Origin: Sphingomonas taxi
GTDB taxonomy: Bacteria > Pseudomonadota > Alphaproteobacteria > Sphingomonadales > Sphingomonadaceae
Direction of reading: 5' to 3'
Length of the DNA stretch: 64,000 nucleotides
Assembly (NCBI GenBank): GCA_003243195.1
Contig: QFQI01000012.1
Location: 1 to 64,000, forward strand
Position numbers and translations under genes: made by a program. The notes below the pieces were generated by a model. That model did no database searches. It was not told where the DNA came from and worked only from the letters and a program-made list of their open reading frames with translations. Shown piece by piece: positions 11,017 to 19,787 of this stretch (position 1 is the first letter of the stretch; every line of letters starts with the position of its first letter).

Positions 11017-11328
11017 TTACGGTGCCGCCCAGCCTGCGGGTGGGTGGCTGAGATGCCGCCGGGCTTCGCAGACGGTATGGAGGAAGCAACGGCCCGCGGT
11101 GCTGGCGCGCTGACGCACGCGCATGACGATGGCGAACGTTAGAAATGCCGCCAGGACGGATACGAGCCGGCGATACAATCCTGGTCCACCGAGACGGCGG
11201 AACGCGTCGCCGTCCAGTATCCGCGCGGCGGCGGCGAGAAGTTGGCCGAGCGCCTGAATGACCGACACGTCCATCGCCGACGTCGACGCGGCATCGTCAA
11301 TCGAGGGGGGATGGATCGGCGAACTCAT
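11017..11328 (-). CDS. possible small membrane protein
   Basis: This 103-residue frame contains one hydrophobic helix (VSVLAAFLTFAIVM) after a helical stretch (VIQALGQLLAAAARIL) and before a basic C-terminus, so it would be a single-span membrane protein. It lies upstream of the KfrA-like gene on the same strand. A strong promoter match ends right at the ATG, so transcription would begin at or next to the start codon, giving a leaderless message; the purine run AAGGGG just before the ATG would then be untranscribed promoter. No family is recognised, and the frame may be non-coding. Confidence 0.4.
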   Translation of the reverse strand: MSSPIHPPSIDDAASTSAMDVSVIQALGQLLAAAARILDGDAFRRLGGPGLYRRLVSVLAAFLTFAIVMRVRQRASTAGRCFLHTVCEARRHLSHPPAGWAAP

Positions 11329-11334
11329 GGACCC

Positions 11335-11363
11335 CTTATAGTGAAATTTGCGCTAGCCGCCAA
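11335..11363 (-). promoter_or_regulatory. sigma-70-type promoter, possibly giving a leaderless transcript
   Basis: On the minus strand TTGGCG (11363-11358) and TATAAG (11340-11335) are separated by exactly 17 bases. The predicted start point, about seven bases past the -10 box, coincides with the ATG at 11328. The promoter probably serves the small membrane ORF and possibly the KfrA-like operon beyond it. Confidence 0.5.
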
Positions 11364-11507
11364 GCGTGGCGCCTGACCGATGCTGCCATTTGCCATTCTT
11401 ATGCAGCATCGAAGGAAAAGCGGCTTCGACGGCAACTCCTGCGATCGGGAAGGGTGAGAGGAAAAGCTTCGCATCCGCTCGGTCGATCGTAACAGGAGAT
11501 ATCGACC

Positions 11508-12392
11508 ATGACGCACATCAACAGCGCCGCCTCGGCTGAGGCGGCGCTTTCTCCATGCGCGGGTGACGCGGACATCAGGGTTCTGCACCGTGTGTCCTCG
11601 CTCAACGCCTTTCCGCTCGCCGAACCGCGCGATGGACCGATCCGCACGGTGGCGGTGATCGATACCGAAACCACCGGCACCGACCCGGATCGCGACGAGA
11701 TCATCGACATCGCCGTCGTCCTCATCGCCGTGGATGCGGACGGGCGGATCGTCCGTATCGACCGCGCGGGGCAGGCGCTGCGTGACCCTGGCATGCCGAT
11801 CCCTGCGGCGATAACGCGGTTGACCGGCATCACCGACGCGGGTGTGCGCGACAAGGTCATCGACCTCGATGCGCTGGAAGCACTGATCGCCAGCGCCGAC
11901 GTGCGCATTGCCCATAACGCGGTATTCGACATCGCTTTCGTCGAACGGCTGCTCCCCGGCCTCGCGGGGGCCGCCTGGGCGTGCTCCGCCCGCGATTTCG
12001 ACTGGCTCGAACACGGCTTCGACGGTGCAAAGCTCGGCCATCTGCTGATGCAGATCGGGCACTTCAACACCGGCCATCGCGCGATGGCGGACGTCATCAG
12101 CTTGCTTCACCTTCTCGCGCACCGACTGGCCGACGGGTCGACTGTCATCGGTGCGATCCTCGCCAGGGCGGAGCAAGCAACCGTCCGCATCGAGGCAACC
12201 GGGGCCGGGTTCGACAAGCGCTCGCTCCTCAAGGGCCGGGGCTACCGCTGGGATCCCGCCGCCAGGGCGTGGTGGATCGAGATCCCGGACGAGGACCTCG
12301 AAAGCGAGACGCTGTGGCTCCAGCGCGAGGTGAACCCTTGGGGACCGACGCCACGCACACGGCCAATGACGTGGCGCGAGCGGCACCGCTGA
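11508..12392 (+). CDS. DnaQ-like 3'-5' exonuclease (DEDDh)
   Basis: This 294-residue protein belongs to the exonuclease family of the DNA polymerase III epsilon subunit. The three Exo motifs are visible: IDTETTG with Asp52 and Glu54, AHNAVFD ending at Asp141, and HRAMAD with His190 and Asp195, which is the DEDDh pattern. After the nuclease comes a C-terminal part with KGRGYRWD and AWWIEI, seen in a plasmid-associated subset of these enzymes. ATG 11508 is preceded by CAGGAG at good spacing. It is the first of three same-strand genes that include a second exonuclease. A proofreading or DNA-processing role for the element is likely; the substrate is unknown. Confidence 0.85.
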   Translation: MTHINSAASAEAALSPCAGDADIRVLHRVSSLNAFPLAEPRDGPIRTVAVIDTETTGTDPDRDEIIDIAVVLIAVDADGRIVRIDRAGQALRDPGMPIPAAITRLTGITDAGVRDKVIDLDALEALIASADVRIAHNAVFDIAFVERLLPGLAGAAWACSARDFDWLEHGFDGAKLGHLLMQIGHFNTGHRAMADVISLLHLLAHRLADGSTVIGAILARAEQATVRIEATGAGFDKRSLLKGRGYRWDPAARAWWIEIPDEDLESETLWLQREVNPWGPTPRTRPMTWRERHR

Positions 12393-12510
12393 CAGGAGAG
12401 GCGCGCCACCCCGCGCGCCGATCCCCCATCCAGAAACGAAAGAAACGAGCACCGCGAAGGAGCGGAAAAAAATGCTCCGGCCCAAGGCCGTCACAGATGG
12501 AGTGACCCAC

Positions 12511-13047
12511 ATGGAAATGATCCTGCACCACCAGAATATCATGCTTGCCCTTCGCGAAGAGATGGGCTGGCCGAGCTTCAGGCCGGCCAACGATTGCATC
12601 TCCTGGGCATCGGGCCAGGAAATGTGCTTCGACGTTGGGAACGAGCTCGCCCGCGTCGCACAGATGGCGGGCCGGGATGTGATCTACACCGGTTGGGCCA
12701 GTGCCCGCGCCAAGGATCCGACTAGCGTCGCCATCGCCTATCGCGAGATGCTGACCATCGACATCGTCGACGGCCTCGTGCCCTTTGCCGCGAGCGATCG
12801 TTCGCCGATCATCCTCGTCAGCACCCACGCGGATGAATTCTTCGCCATCGATCGCCGCGGCTCGCTAGCGCGGGTCGCGGGCAAGCCGAAGGGCATCGGC
12901 AAAGGCAAGGCATTGGCGATGAAGCGTATCCAGGCCGCCGCCAGCATGATGGGCGACGAACTGCTCGCCAATAACCGCTTCGTCCCGCCCGGTGCGGACT
13001 GGATCGAACCGGAGACGCCGTTCGAAGCCGTCGTCCGGTTCGGCTGA
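12511..13047 (+). CDS. hypothetical protein between two exonuclease genes
   Basis: A 178-residue product beginning MEMILHHQNI, preceded by GGAG at eight bases, which favours this ATG over one 13 codons upstream. It has no signal peptide or membrane helix. Features include an acidic/aromatic centre (VIYTGWASARAKDPTSVAIAY) and a basic, Gly-rich segment (RVAGKPKGIGKGKALAMKR) that could contact nucleic acid. I do not recognise a family. It lies 118 bases after the DnaQ-like gene and 79 bases before the PolB-like exonuclease, so it probably belongs to the same conserved plasmid cluster. Confidence 0.6.
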   Translation: MEMILHHQNIMLALREEMGWPSFRPANDCISWASGQEMCFDVGNELARVAQMAGRDVIYTGWASARAKDPTSVAIAYREMLTIDIVDGLVPFAASDRSPIILVSTHADEFFAIDRRGSLARVAGKPKGIGKGKALAMKRIQAAASMMGDELLANNRFVPPGADWIEPETPFEAVVRFG

Positions 13048-13057
13048 CCGGCGGTCG

Positions 13058-13084
13058 GGCGGGCCTCGACGATCGAGGCCCGCC
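13058..13084 (+). terminator. strong GC hairpin between genes
   Basis: GGCGGGCCTCG and CGAGGCCCGCC form a perfect 11-bp stem around ACGAT, 10 bases after a stop codon. There is no U-run after it, so it is more likely a transcript-stabilising or attenuating hairpin than an efficient intrinsic terminator. Confidence 0.45.
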
Positions 13085-13126
13085 AATCTTCCCCTATTGC
13101 CGGTCGCGTGCCGGCGGAGACTTCCC

Positions 13127-14014
13127 ATGCACATCGACATCAAATCCGAACCCCGCAACCGCAGCTGGATCATCTTCGACATCGAAAGCGCGGTGATCGA
13201 CGAGACCGGGCATCGCCGCTACCAGCAGATGGAGCGATATGTGCCGCACGACGACGATGACGATCAGCCCGGCCGTCGCGGCTACAAGCGCCCCGAAGAC
13301 CCGCTCAAGACCCCGCGCTGGATCTTCCAGTCGATTACCACGGCCTGCGCGATGGTGCTGGCCGTACATCCGGACGGCAACGCCGATGTGTCGAGGTTCG
13401 TCACCATGTCGGCACCGGATCACACCGAGAAGGAGATCGTGGCGGGTCTGCTACAGGTGCTGGCCGATGCGCCCGCCGATACGGATCTCGTCAGCTGGGC
13501 GGGATCGTTCCACGACCTGCCGATGCTGGTCTGCGCGGCCATGCGCTACGGCCTGACCCTGCCGAACAACTGGAGGTGGCTGGCCTTCGGCGGCGACGGG
13601 CGGCAGCGTCACATCGATTTCGCCCGTGTCGCCACCGGCAACATGAAGATGAAGCCGATCCACGAATCCGAGCTGCTGGCAGCGTTCGACATTCCGTCCA
13701 AAATGTCGGCACCTGCCTTCGCCGTCGCCCGGCTGATCGAGAGCGGCCGATGGGATTTGGTACAGGAGCAGTGTGAAGGCGACGTGATCGCCACGGCCTT
13801 GCTGCTGTGCCGTTGGCGCAAGCTGCACGACTCCCGCGTCGATGCCGATATGGCCGAAGACCGCATCCTCCGGCGGGTGTGCGAACTGCGTGCCGGACGC
13901 GGCTACATTGCCGAGCTGGAGGCGCGCCGGGCGGTCCGGTTCGCCGCCCAATTTGACAAGGCTGCGAATGACGCTGCGCGACTGGCCCCCTGGCTGGAGC
14001 AGCACGCCGCGTGA
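13127..14014 (+). CDS. predicted PolB-like 3'-5' exonuclease
   Basis: This 295-residue protein resembles the predicted 3'-5' exonucleases related to the proofreading domain of family B polymerases. WIIFDIESAV supplies the first Exo motif (Asp18, Glu20), SWAGSFHDLPML the second acidic residue, and EGDVIATALLL the C-terminal aspartate. The family normally works on single-stranded DNA or RNA ends, and the partner here is unknown. An Asp run (DDDDD) and a proline-containing loop are inserted early. ATG 13127 has GGAG seven bases upstream. It follows the DnaQ-like gene and a hypothetical gene, and a hairpin at 14022 ends the group. Confidence 0.75.
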   Translation: MHIDIKSEPRNRSWIIFDIESAVIDETGHRRYQQMERYVPHDDDDDQPGRRGYKRPEDPLKTPRWIFQSITTACAMVLAVHPDGNADVSRFVTMSAPDHTEKEIVAGLLQVLADAPADTDLVSWAGSFHDLPMLVCAAMRYGLTLPNNWRWLAFGGDGRQRHIDFARVATGNMKMKPIHESELLAAFDIPSKMSAPAFAVARLIESGRWDLVQEQCEGDVIATALLLCRWRKLHDSRVDADMAEDRILRRVCELRAGRGYIAELEARRAVRFAAQFDKAANDAARLAPWLEQHAA

Positions 14015-14021
14015 ATGACGC

Positions 14022-14051
14022 AAGGCCGCGATCGACCACGGTCGCGGCCTT
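14022..14051 (+). terminator. hairpin after the exonuclease cluster
   Basis: AAGGCCGCGA (14022-14031) pairs perfectly with TCGCGGCCTT (14042-14051) seven bases after the PolB-like gene's stop. The following sequence has only short T-runs, so termination may be partial. Confidence 0.5.
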
Positions 14052-14138
14052 CAACTTGCTTTAATCGACATTGCTAGGCACCGAATATCCACCGAAATCT
14101 ACGACAAATCTGGCCGTGCTGCCGACGATCGCCGCTGA

Positions 14139-14351
14139 GATGACTACGCCGCGCTCGAGGTGAAGGACGGTGGCAGTGCGCAGGAGGCTTACACGGAGGC
14201 GATCGCAGCGGGCTGCACGCCGGAGCGCAGGCTGGCGCTGGACGCCGCGCTGCGCGTCTATTGCGGCCGCGATACTGAGGCGATGATCGTGCTGGCGCGG
14301 CGGCTGCAACTTCATAATGATGGGCGCGGAGGGGAAAATGACGATGAATGA
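14139..14351 (+). pseudogene. DUF2779-like C-terminal remnant
   Basis: From 14139 the frame reads DDYAALEVKDGGSAQEAY, then ALRVYCGRDTEAMIVLARRL. The paired features (a strand leading to a D-G-x-x-A helix, then YCxxDTxAM near the end) resemble the C-terminus of DUF2779 proteins, which have a nuclease-like fold. A TGA directly precedes the fragment and nothing matching the remaining several hundred residues lies upstream. It is best read as debris left by recombination, although its end overlaps the start region of the membrane-protein gene at 14338. Confidence 0.45.
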
Positions 14352-14763
14352 CGATGCCAATTCGCTGGTGCTGGAATCGATGCCAACGAAGCGCGTGCTT
14401 CGCGACCGCATCGACCGTCTGTCGGTGTCGGCGGATGGAAAGGCACTGCTCAACGATCTGCTCGAGATGGCAATAGAAGTTGGTGGTCGTATTATCGACG
14501 CCGGGCGGCGGATCCTCGCCTTCATCTTCGATCTGGTCGAACGCTTTCCAAACACCACCTTCGGTGTGATCGTCGCTCTGGTGGTCTCCACGCTAATCGC
14601 GTCGATCCCGCTGCTCGGCTTAGTGCTCGGCCCGCTTCTTTCTCCGTTATTGCTGGCGTTCGGCCTGGCTGCGGGCGCAATTGCAGACCTCAAGGACGCC
14701 CCGCTACGAGCGCGGGTGGGCGCGCTGGAACGCCACTTCGCATCCGCGACGCATCATGCGTGA
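14338..14763 (+). CDS. small membrane protein heading the TerB-McrBC operon
   Basis: A 141-residue product: a charged N-terminal half (KRVLRDRIDRLSVSADG) followed by two closely spaced hydrophobic helices from about residue 71 (FGVIVALVVSTLIASIPLLG and PLLSPLLLAFGLAAGAIA), probably a membrane hairpin. GGAGGGG sits just before the chosen ATG, which avoids a poorer upstream start. It overlaps the TerB-like gene by eight bases and is thus coupled to the McrBC genes. I do not know the family. A membrane partner in a defence operon often acts as an effector or an anchor, but that is inference. Confidence 0.65.
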   Translation: MTMNDDANSLVLESMPTKRVLRDRIDRLSVSADGKALLNDLLEMAIEVGGRIIDAGRRILAFIFDLVERFPNTTFGVIVALVVSTLIASIPLLGLVLGPLLSPLLLAFGLAAGAIADLKDAPLRARVGALERHFASATHHA

Positions 14764-15679
14764 AGGCTCCGCAACCGACCTGATGCTGAAGGAGGGCTTC
14801 GCATCGATCGATCGCGTGGTGGCTGATCCGGTGCGTTTCAAGCTGCGCCTCGGCATAGGTGAGGAGGCCTACGCCTCGCTGCGTTTCAAGAACAATATCC
14901 TGAAAATCTGGGATATCGGCAGTTGGGGCGGGACAGGCGCGGCGGTGGCGTCGTCGAAGATTGTCTCCAGCACGTTCTTCGCGCCGACTGGCTTCATGGC
15001 ATTGATCGGCCTTGGCACCGCGGCGACGCCCGTCGGATGGGTCGTGGCGGCGGCGGTGACGTCGGCCGGTGCTTATTACGGCGTCACCCGCCTGTTCGGC
15101 CGCTATGCCGGATCACGGGTCGACACGATCCCCAAGTTCATCAACACGCCGATCGACGTTCTTGGCGCTGCCCTGCTGGACCTGATGGGCGGGCTGGCGA
15201 TCCGTGTCGCCGCCATCGACGCCGACATCGATGAACGCGAGATCGAGACCATTGTCGATCACTTCGTTGCCGATTGGGGCATGGATCGGGATTATGTCGA
15301 ACAGGCGCTATCGGTGTTCCAGGCGAACATCGCCAAGGCGACGATCAAGGAACTCGCGAGCGAACTGGCGAGACTCCAGATCGCGAACCCGGACTGCAAT
15401 GCAACCGCAATGTCGGCGACCCTGACCGCCTTTCTGCGGGATATCGCAATGGCCGATGGGCGCACCGACGAACGCGAAGACCTGGCGATCGACGCCATCG
15501 CCGCCATCATGGCGCAGTCGGCACCGGGGACGATCGCGAAACTGGGCGACGGTGCGAGCCGCGTCTGGTCGGCAGCGGCCGACACGGTCACCGCCTTCGC
15601 TCAGGCTGCGCCGAACAAGTTGAAGAATCTCAATCCGCTTGGCGGGAAAACCACAAAGGCAGGGGACGGGGGCGCGTGA
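14756..15679 (+). CDS. TerB-like domain protein with membrane segment
   Basis: A 307-residue protein with a hydrophobic region at about residues 72-108 (PTGFMALIGLG, PVGWVVAAAVTSAGAYYG) and then a TerB-type acidic metal-binding fold. Two repeated signatures are clear: DADIDEREIETIVDHF near residue 154 and MADGRTDEREDLAIDAI near residue 232, each with the D-x-D/E-x-x-E pattern of TerB. TerB domains occur in tellurite resistance and, more broadly, in membrane-linked stress and phage-defence systems. The ATG overlaps the previous gene and the stop overlaps the mcrB GTG (GTGA), so it is made together with McrB. It could sense ions or recruit McrBC to the membrane. Confidence 0.75.
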   Translation: MREGSATDLMLKEGFASIDRVVADPVRFKLRLGIGEEAYASLRFKNNILKIWDIGSWGGTGAAVASSKIVSSTFFAPTGFMALIGLGTAATPVGWVVAAAVTSAGAYYGVTRLFGRYAGSRVDTIPKFINTPIDVLGAALLDLMGGLAIRVAAIDADIDEREIETIVDHFVADWGMDRDYVEQALSVFQANIAKATIKELASELARLQIANPDCNATAMSATLTAFLRDIAMADGRTDEREDLAIDAIAAIMAQSAPGTIAKLGDGASRVWSAAADTVTAFAQAAPNKLKNLNPLGGKTTKAGDGGA

Positions 15680-18420
15680 GGGAAGCGGAATTCAAGGCAT
15701 GGCTCGAGGCCGAAGGCTATTCGAAAGGCACCGTCAGCACGCAAATGGCTGATGTCCGCCGCGTCGATCGCGCCTATGGCGATCTCGACAACCTGCCGCC
15801 CGGCCAGTCGATTGCCAGCATCAGGCAGTCGTTGGTCTATTCCAAGGCGGATCAGCGGGCGGGGCGGCCGAACCCGGCCAAGTTTCAGATCGACGGCAGC
15901 CTCTACGACAGCCTTGCCAGTTACCGTGCGGCGCTAAACTTCTACCAGCGGTTTCTGGATGCCAGGGCTGTCGCTCGAGGCGGTTCGACGTTCGACCTGA
16001 CCGCGCAGGACATCCTCGACGCCATTGATCGGTGCGATGCGGCCGGGTCGGTGGAGGCCTTCATCGCGAACCAAGACGGCCTGGGCGCGCCCGCGAAGTT
16101 CTGGTTGCTGCACCGGGGCAAACGCTACCCCAGCAAGGCGATCGTTCGTAATGCGCTCGCGCATACCGGCAGCGGGTCGCTGCCCGGCGGCGCGCAATGC
16201 AAGGCTGCGCTTGATGCCCTGAGCTTCGTGGTGATCGACTGGCCCGCGTTCAAAGCGCTGCGCGACACCTTCCTAGTGCGGGTGAAGGTTTTCGAGAATT
16301 TCCGCCGCCAGGACGGCGATTACTGGGCGATCGAGCGCCGCTACAAGGACCAGACGATCGACAAGGTCCGCGCGCTCGCCGCGTCGGATGCCGACGACCG
16401 CACCGCGGGCGAGCAGATCTTTCGCGCCCTCAGCGTCGACACGCAGGGGCTGCCGCTCAGCTGGCGCACGCTCGACGAGGTGCAGAAGGCTGACGCGCCC
16501 CTGCGCGACCGCTTCTTCGAGATCGTCGCACGGCTGGCGCGCAGCGAGGACGACCCGCTCGCCACGATCTCCGATGGTGCCCGTGCGCTGGAGCAGCTGA
16601 AGATCGACGGTATCGCCGGGCTGCGTCGCGGCGAGGTGCTGGCGATCACGATCAGCGTCGTCGGCACCCTGCATCCGGAGGCGGCGAGCTGGTTCAAGGT
16701 CAGCCGGGTCGAAGCGATGGGCAAGACCCTGTTCGGCCGCAAGCTGTTCGCCCACCCGCAGTTCGAGCCGACCGATCTGGACGAATATCTACAGCTGCTG
16801 CGGGCTCTGTTCGCATTGTTCGGGGAGGAGCTGGGCTGGGAACCGCTCGACCTGTTCGACGTGCAGGGATTCGTGTGGGTGGCGCTCGAAGAGAAATGGG
16901 ACGGCGAGGAGACGCCGCCCCCGACCGCTCCAGTCGAGACGACCGAGACAGAGGTGTTGCAGGACGGCCCCTATTGGTTCGTCGGCGCATCCTATGGCCG
17001 CCGGGACGATCAGGTCGAACGGTTCCTGGCCGAGGGTATCTGGGACATCGACAGTCCCAGCGACCGCAATCGCGAGCAGGTGCTGCGGATGCAGCCGGGC
17101 GAGCGGATCGCGATCAAGGCGACCTATGTCCGCAAGAACGGCCTGCCGTTCGACGGACGCGGGCGATCGGTGTCGGTCATGTCGATCAAGGCGATCGGCA
17201 CGATCACGGCCAATGCCGGTGATGGCGAGCGCGTGTCCGTCGACTGGCAGGCCGGGTACAGCCCACGCGAATGGTACCACTACACTTATCAGCCGACGAT
17301 CTGGGAGGTGTATCCGACCAACGAGATGGCGCAGCGGCTGATCCGCTTCGCCTTCATGGACGAGCCGCAGGATTACGACTGGTTCCTGCGCAACATGTCG
17401 CACTGGGGCGGCCTGCCCGCCGAAGAAGCGCCCGCGCCGGATCCCGTAAAGCGTTCGCCGCTCAACCTGATCCTCTACGGACCGCCGGGCACGGGCAAGA
17501 CCTATCGCACGATGGCCGAGGCGGTACGGCTGTGCCGCGGGCTGGCCGGGAACGACCCGGTGCTGACCGATATCGAGCGTCGGCAAGAGCTGCGCCAGGT
17601 CTATGAGGAACTGAAGGGCCAGGGGCAGATCGGCTTCGTCACCTTCCACCAGAATTACGCCTATGAGGATTTCGTCGAGGGTCTGCGCCCGCAACCGTTG
17701 GCGGACGGGGTCGGCTTCACGCTCAAGGCCAAGCCCGGCATCCTGCGGCAGATGGCCGAAGCAGCCGAGGCAAGCGCCGAGGAGCATGTCCTCGTCATCG
17801 ACGAGATCAACCGCGCCAACATCTCCAAGGTGTTCGGCGAACTCATCACGCTGATCGAGCCGGACAAAAGGCTGGGCATGGAAGAGGGGATGCGGCTTAC
17901 CTTGCCTTACAGCGAAGCGCGGTTCGGCGTGCCGGCGAACCTGCACATCATCGGCACGATGAACACCGCCGACCGCTCGATCGCGCTGCTCGATACCGCG
18001 CTGCGCCGCCGGTTCGAGTTTCGTGAGCTGATGCCGGATGCCAGCCTGCTCAAGCCGGTCGACGGCATCGACCTTGAAGGCCTGCTCGCCACGATCAACG
18101 AGCGGATCGAGTATCTGTTCGACCGCGAGCACCAGATCGGTCACGCCTATTTCATCCGCTGCGCGACCCGCGCTGACGTCGATGAGGTGATGCGCCACAA
18201 GGTCATCCCGATGCTCGCCGAATATTTCTACGAAGACTGGGCCAAGGTGGCGGCGGTGCTCGGCGATGGTGACGATGGTGAGAGTGACCGCGAAGGCCGC
18301 TTCATCGACCGCCGCCGGCTCAAGGCGCCCAAGGGGCTGGGCGGGGACGAGGATGCCGCGCCACGCTATCGGTGGCATGTGCGCGACACCTTCTCTTACG
18401 ACGGTTTCGCTGCCGCGTGA
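15676..18420 (+). CDS. mcrB: McrB-like AAA+ restriction motor with PUA/EVE-like reader
   Basis: McrB is the NTP-driven motor of the modification-dependent McrBC enzyme. The 914-residue product has an N-terminal helical section, then from about residue 431 an EVE/PUA-like domain (PYWFVGASYGRRDDQV) of the type that reads modified bases, then the AAA+ core with GPPGTGKT near residue 602, Walker B VLVIDEINRAN near 707 and the McrB signature MNTADRS near 762. GTG 15676 was chosen because it overlaps the terB-like stop. McrC follows with a GTGA overlap. It most likely cleaves foreign DNA carrying modified cytosines; the exact modification is not predictable. The N-terminus is much longer than in E. 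coli McrB. Confidence 0.9.
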   Translation: MREAEFKAWLEAEGYSKGTVSTQMADVRRVDRAYGDLDNLPPGQSIASIRQSLVYSKADQRAGRPNPAKFQIDGSLYDSLASYRAALNFYQRFLDARAVARGGSTFDLTAQDILDAIDRCDAAGSVEAFIANQDGLGAPAKFWLLHRGKRYPSKAIVRNALAHTGSGSLPGGAQCKAALDALSFVVIDWPAFKALRDTFLVRVKVFENFRRQDGDYWAIERRYKDQTIDKVRALAASDADDRTAGEQIFRALSVDTQGLPLSWRTLDEVQKADAPLRDRFFEIVARLARSEDDPLATISDGARALEQLKIDGIAGLRRGEVLAITISVVGTLHPEAASWFKVSRVEAMGKTLFGRKLFAHPQFEPTDLDEYLQLLRALFALFGEELGWEPLDLFDVQGFVWVALEEKWDGEETPPPTAPVETTETEVLQDGPYWFVGASYGRRDDQVERFLAEGIWDIDSPSDRNREQVLRMQPGERIAIKATYVRKNGLPFDGRGRSVSVMSIKAIGTITANAGDGERVSVDWQAGYSPREWYHYTYQPTIWEVYPTNEMAQRLIRFAFMDEPQDYDWFLRNMSHWGGLPAEEAPAPDPVKRSPLNLILYGPPGTGKTYRTMAEAVRLCRGLAGNDPVLTDIERRQELRQVYEELKGQGQIGFVTFHQNYAYEDFVEGLRPQPLADGVGFTLKAKPGILRQMAEAAEASAEEHVLVIDEINRANISKVFGELITLIEPDKRLGMEEGMRLTLPYSEARFGVPANLHIIGTMNTADRSIALLDTALRRRFEFRELMPDASLLKPVDGIDLEGLLATINERIEYLFDREHQIGHAYFIRCATRADVDEVMRHKVIPMLAEYFYEDWAKVAAVLGDGDDGESDREGRFIDRRRLKAPKGLGGDEDAAPRYRWHVRDTFSYDGFAAA

Positions 18421-19733
18421 TCCGCCGCACGATCCTTGAATGGGAGACAATCCGCTACGGCGAAGCGGCCGACGAAATCCCGATGGCCGCCGCCGATCGG
18501 ATCGCGGCGGTCGCGGCAGCTTCGCCGCTCGCCGACCGCGGTGGTGGTGGCGTTCTGGAGCATGGTCGCAAGGGGCTGCGCGCACGGGGAGTCGTCGGCG
18601 TCATCGCGACGCAGGGTTGTGCGCTTGAAATTCTGCCCAAGATCGACGTCGCCGGCGGGAGTGATGCCGAGACGACGGGTAACATCCGCCAGCGGGTCGT
18701 CCATATGCTGGCGGTCGCGCTCGACCTGAAGATCGACGCGGGCCAGGTCACGGCGCTCGACTGGCAGCGCGAGACGTTGCTCGAAATCCTGATCCGGCTG
18801 TTCTCCGAGAAGCTGTTCGATGCCGTGCGGCAGGGAATGCCGCGCCGGTATGTCGAGCACGCGGACGACCTGCCGACGCTTCGCGGCCGGTTGAACGTGA
18901 CGCGCCAATTCACCGCGTTGGCGGTCGAGCCGTCTCGGCTGGCGTGCCGCTTCGACGCGCTGACCCCTGACATCGCGCTCAATCGCATCATGAGGGCCGC
19001 AGTCGCGCGCCTGTCGCGGATCGCGCGCACGACCGACAATCAGCGGCGATTGCGCGAACTGGCGTTCGCCTATGCCGATATCGCCGACGTCCCCATTTCG
19101 GCATTGCTTTGGGATGAAATTACGCTCGATCGTACCAACGCCCGCTGGCGCGAGCTGCTCAATCTCGCACGCCTGCTGCTCGGCGAGCGCTTCCAGACCA
19201 CCTCCGCCGGCGGCAGCGATGGCTTCTCGCTGCTGTTCGAGATGAACACGCTCTTCGAGGAATATGTCGCCCGAATGCTGAAGCGCGCGCTGGCCGACAC
19301 TGACCTTCGCGTCGTCAGCCAGGGTGGGCGGCTCTATTGCCTCGAAGCCGATGACCGTCGGCAGGTTTTCCAGACTCGCCCGGATATCCTCGTCAAGCGC
19401 GATGACGTCGTCCTGCAGGTGATCGATACCAAGTGGAAGCGGATCGCCGCGCGGATCGACGATCCCAAACGCGGCGTGTCCCAAGCCGACGTCTATCAGA
19501 TGATGGCCTATGGCCGACTCTATCGATGCGACAGGCTGACCATGCTCTATCCGCACCATCGTGAAGCGGGGTGTGACGAGGGGTTGATCGGCAATTATGC
19601 CGTCAATTCCAGCTCGGGCCGTCTTGACCTGTTCTCGGTCGACCTGGCGCTTAGCGACCGGATCAAGTCCCGTCTCGCTGCCATCTGTTCGCTGAGGGAG
19701 GCCGAGACCGACATCGTCGCCTCCGAAGGATAA
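18417..19733 (+). CDS. mcrC: McrC nuclease subunit
   Basis: The 438-residue partner of McrB supplies the endonuclease. The N-terminal beta-rich part has GVIATQGCALEILPKI, typical of McrC. The C-terminal PD-(D/E)XK core reads QTRPDILVKRDDVVLQVIDTKWKR, with the catalytic Asp and the D-x-K pair in place. GTG 18417 overlaps the mcrB stop, so the two are made in fixed ratio. Length is somewhat above the E. coli protein but normal for the wider family. No frameshift or lost motif is visible, so the system looks functional. Confidence 0.9.
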   Translation: MIRRTILEWETIRYGEAADEIPMAAADRIAAVAAASPLADRGGGGVLEHGRKGLRARGVVGVIATQGCALEILPKIDVAGGSDAETTGNIRQRVVHMLAVALDLKIDAGQVTALDWQRETLLEILIRLFSEKLFDAVRQGMPRRYVEHADDLPTLRGRLNVTRQFTALAVEPSRLACRFDALTPDIALNRIMRAAVARLSRIARTTDNQRRLRELAFAYADIADVPISALLWDEITLDRTNARWRELLNLARLLLGERFQTTSAGGSDGFSLLFEMNTLFEEYVARMLKRALADTDLRVVSQGGRLYCLEADDRRQVFQTRPDILVKRDDVVLQVIDTKWKRIAARIDDPKRGVSQADVYQMMAYGRLYRCDRLTMLYPHHREAGCDEGLIGNYAVNSSSGRLDLFSVDLALSDRIKSRLAAICSLREAETDIVASEG

Positions 19734-19787
19734 CGCGTCCCAACCGCCCTATTTTTGCCCGACGCAGGAAAAGTCGACGGGCAGAGA

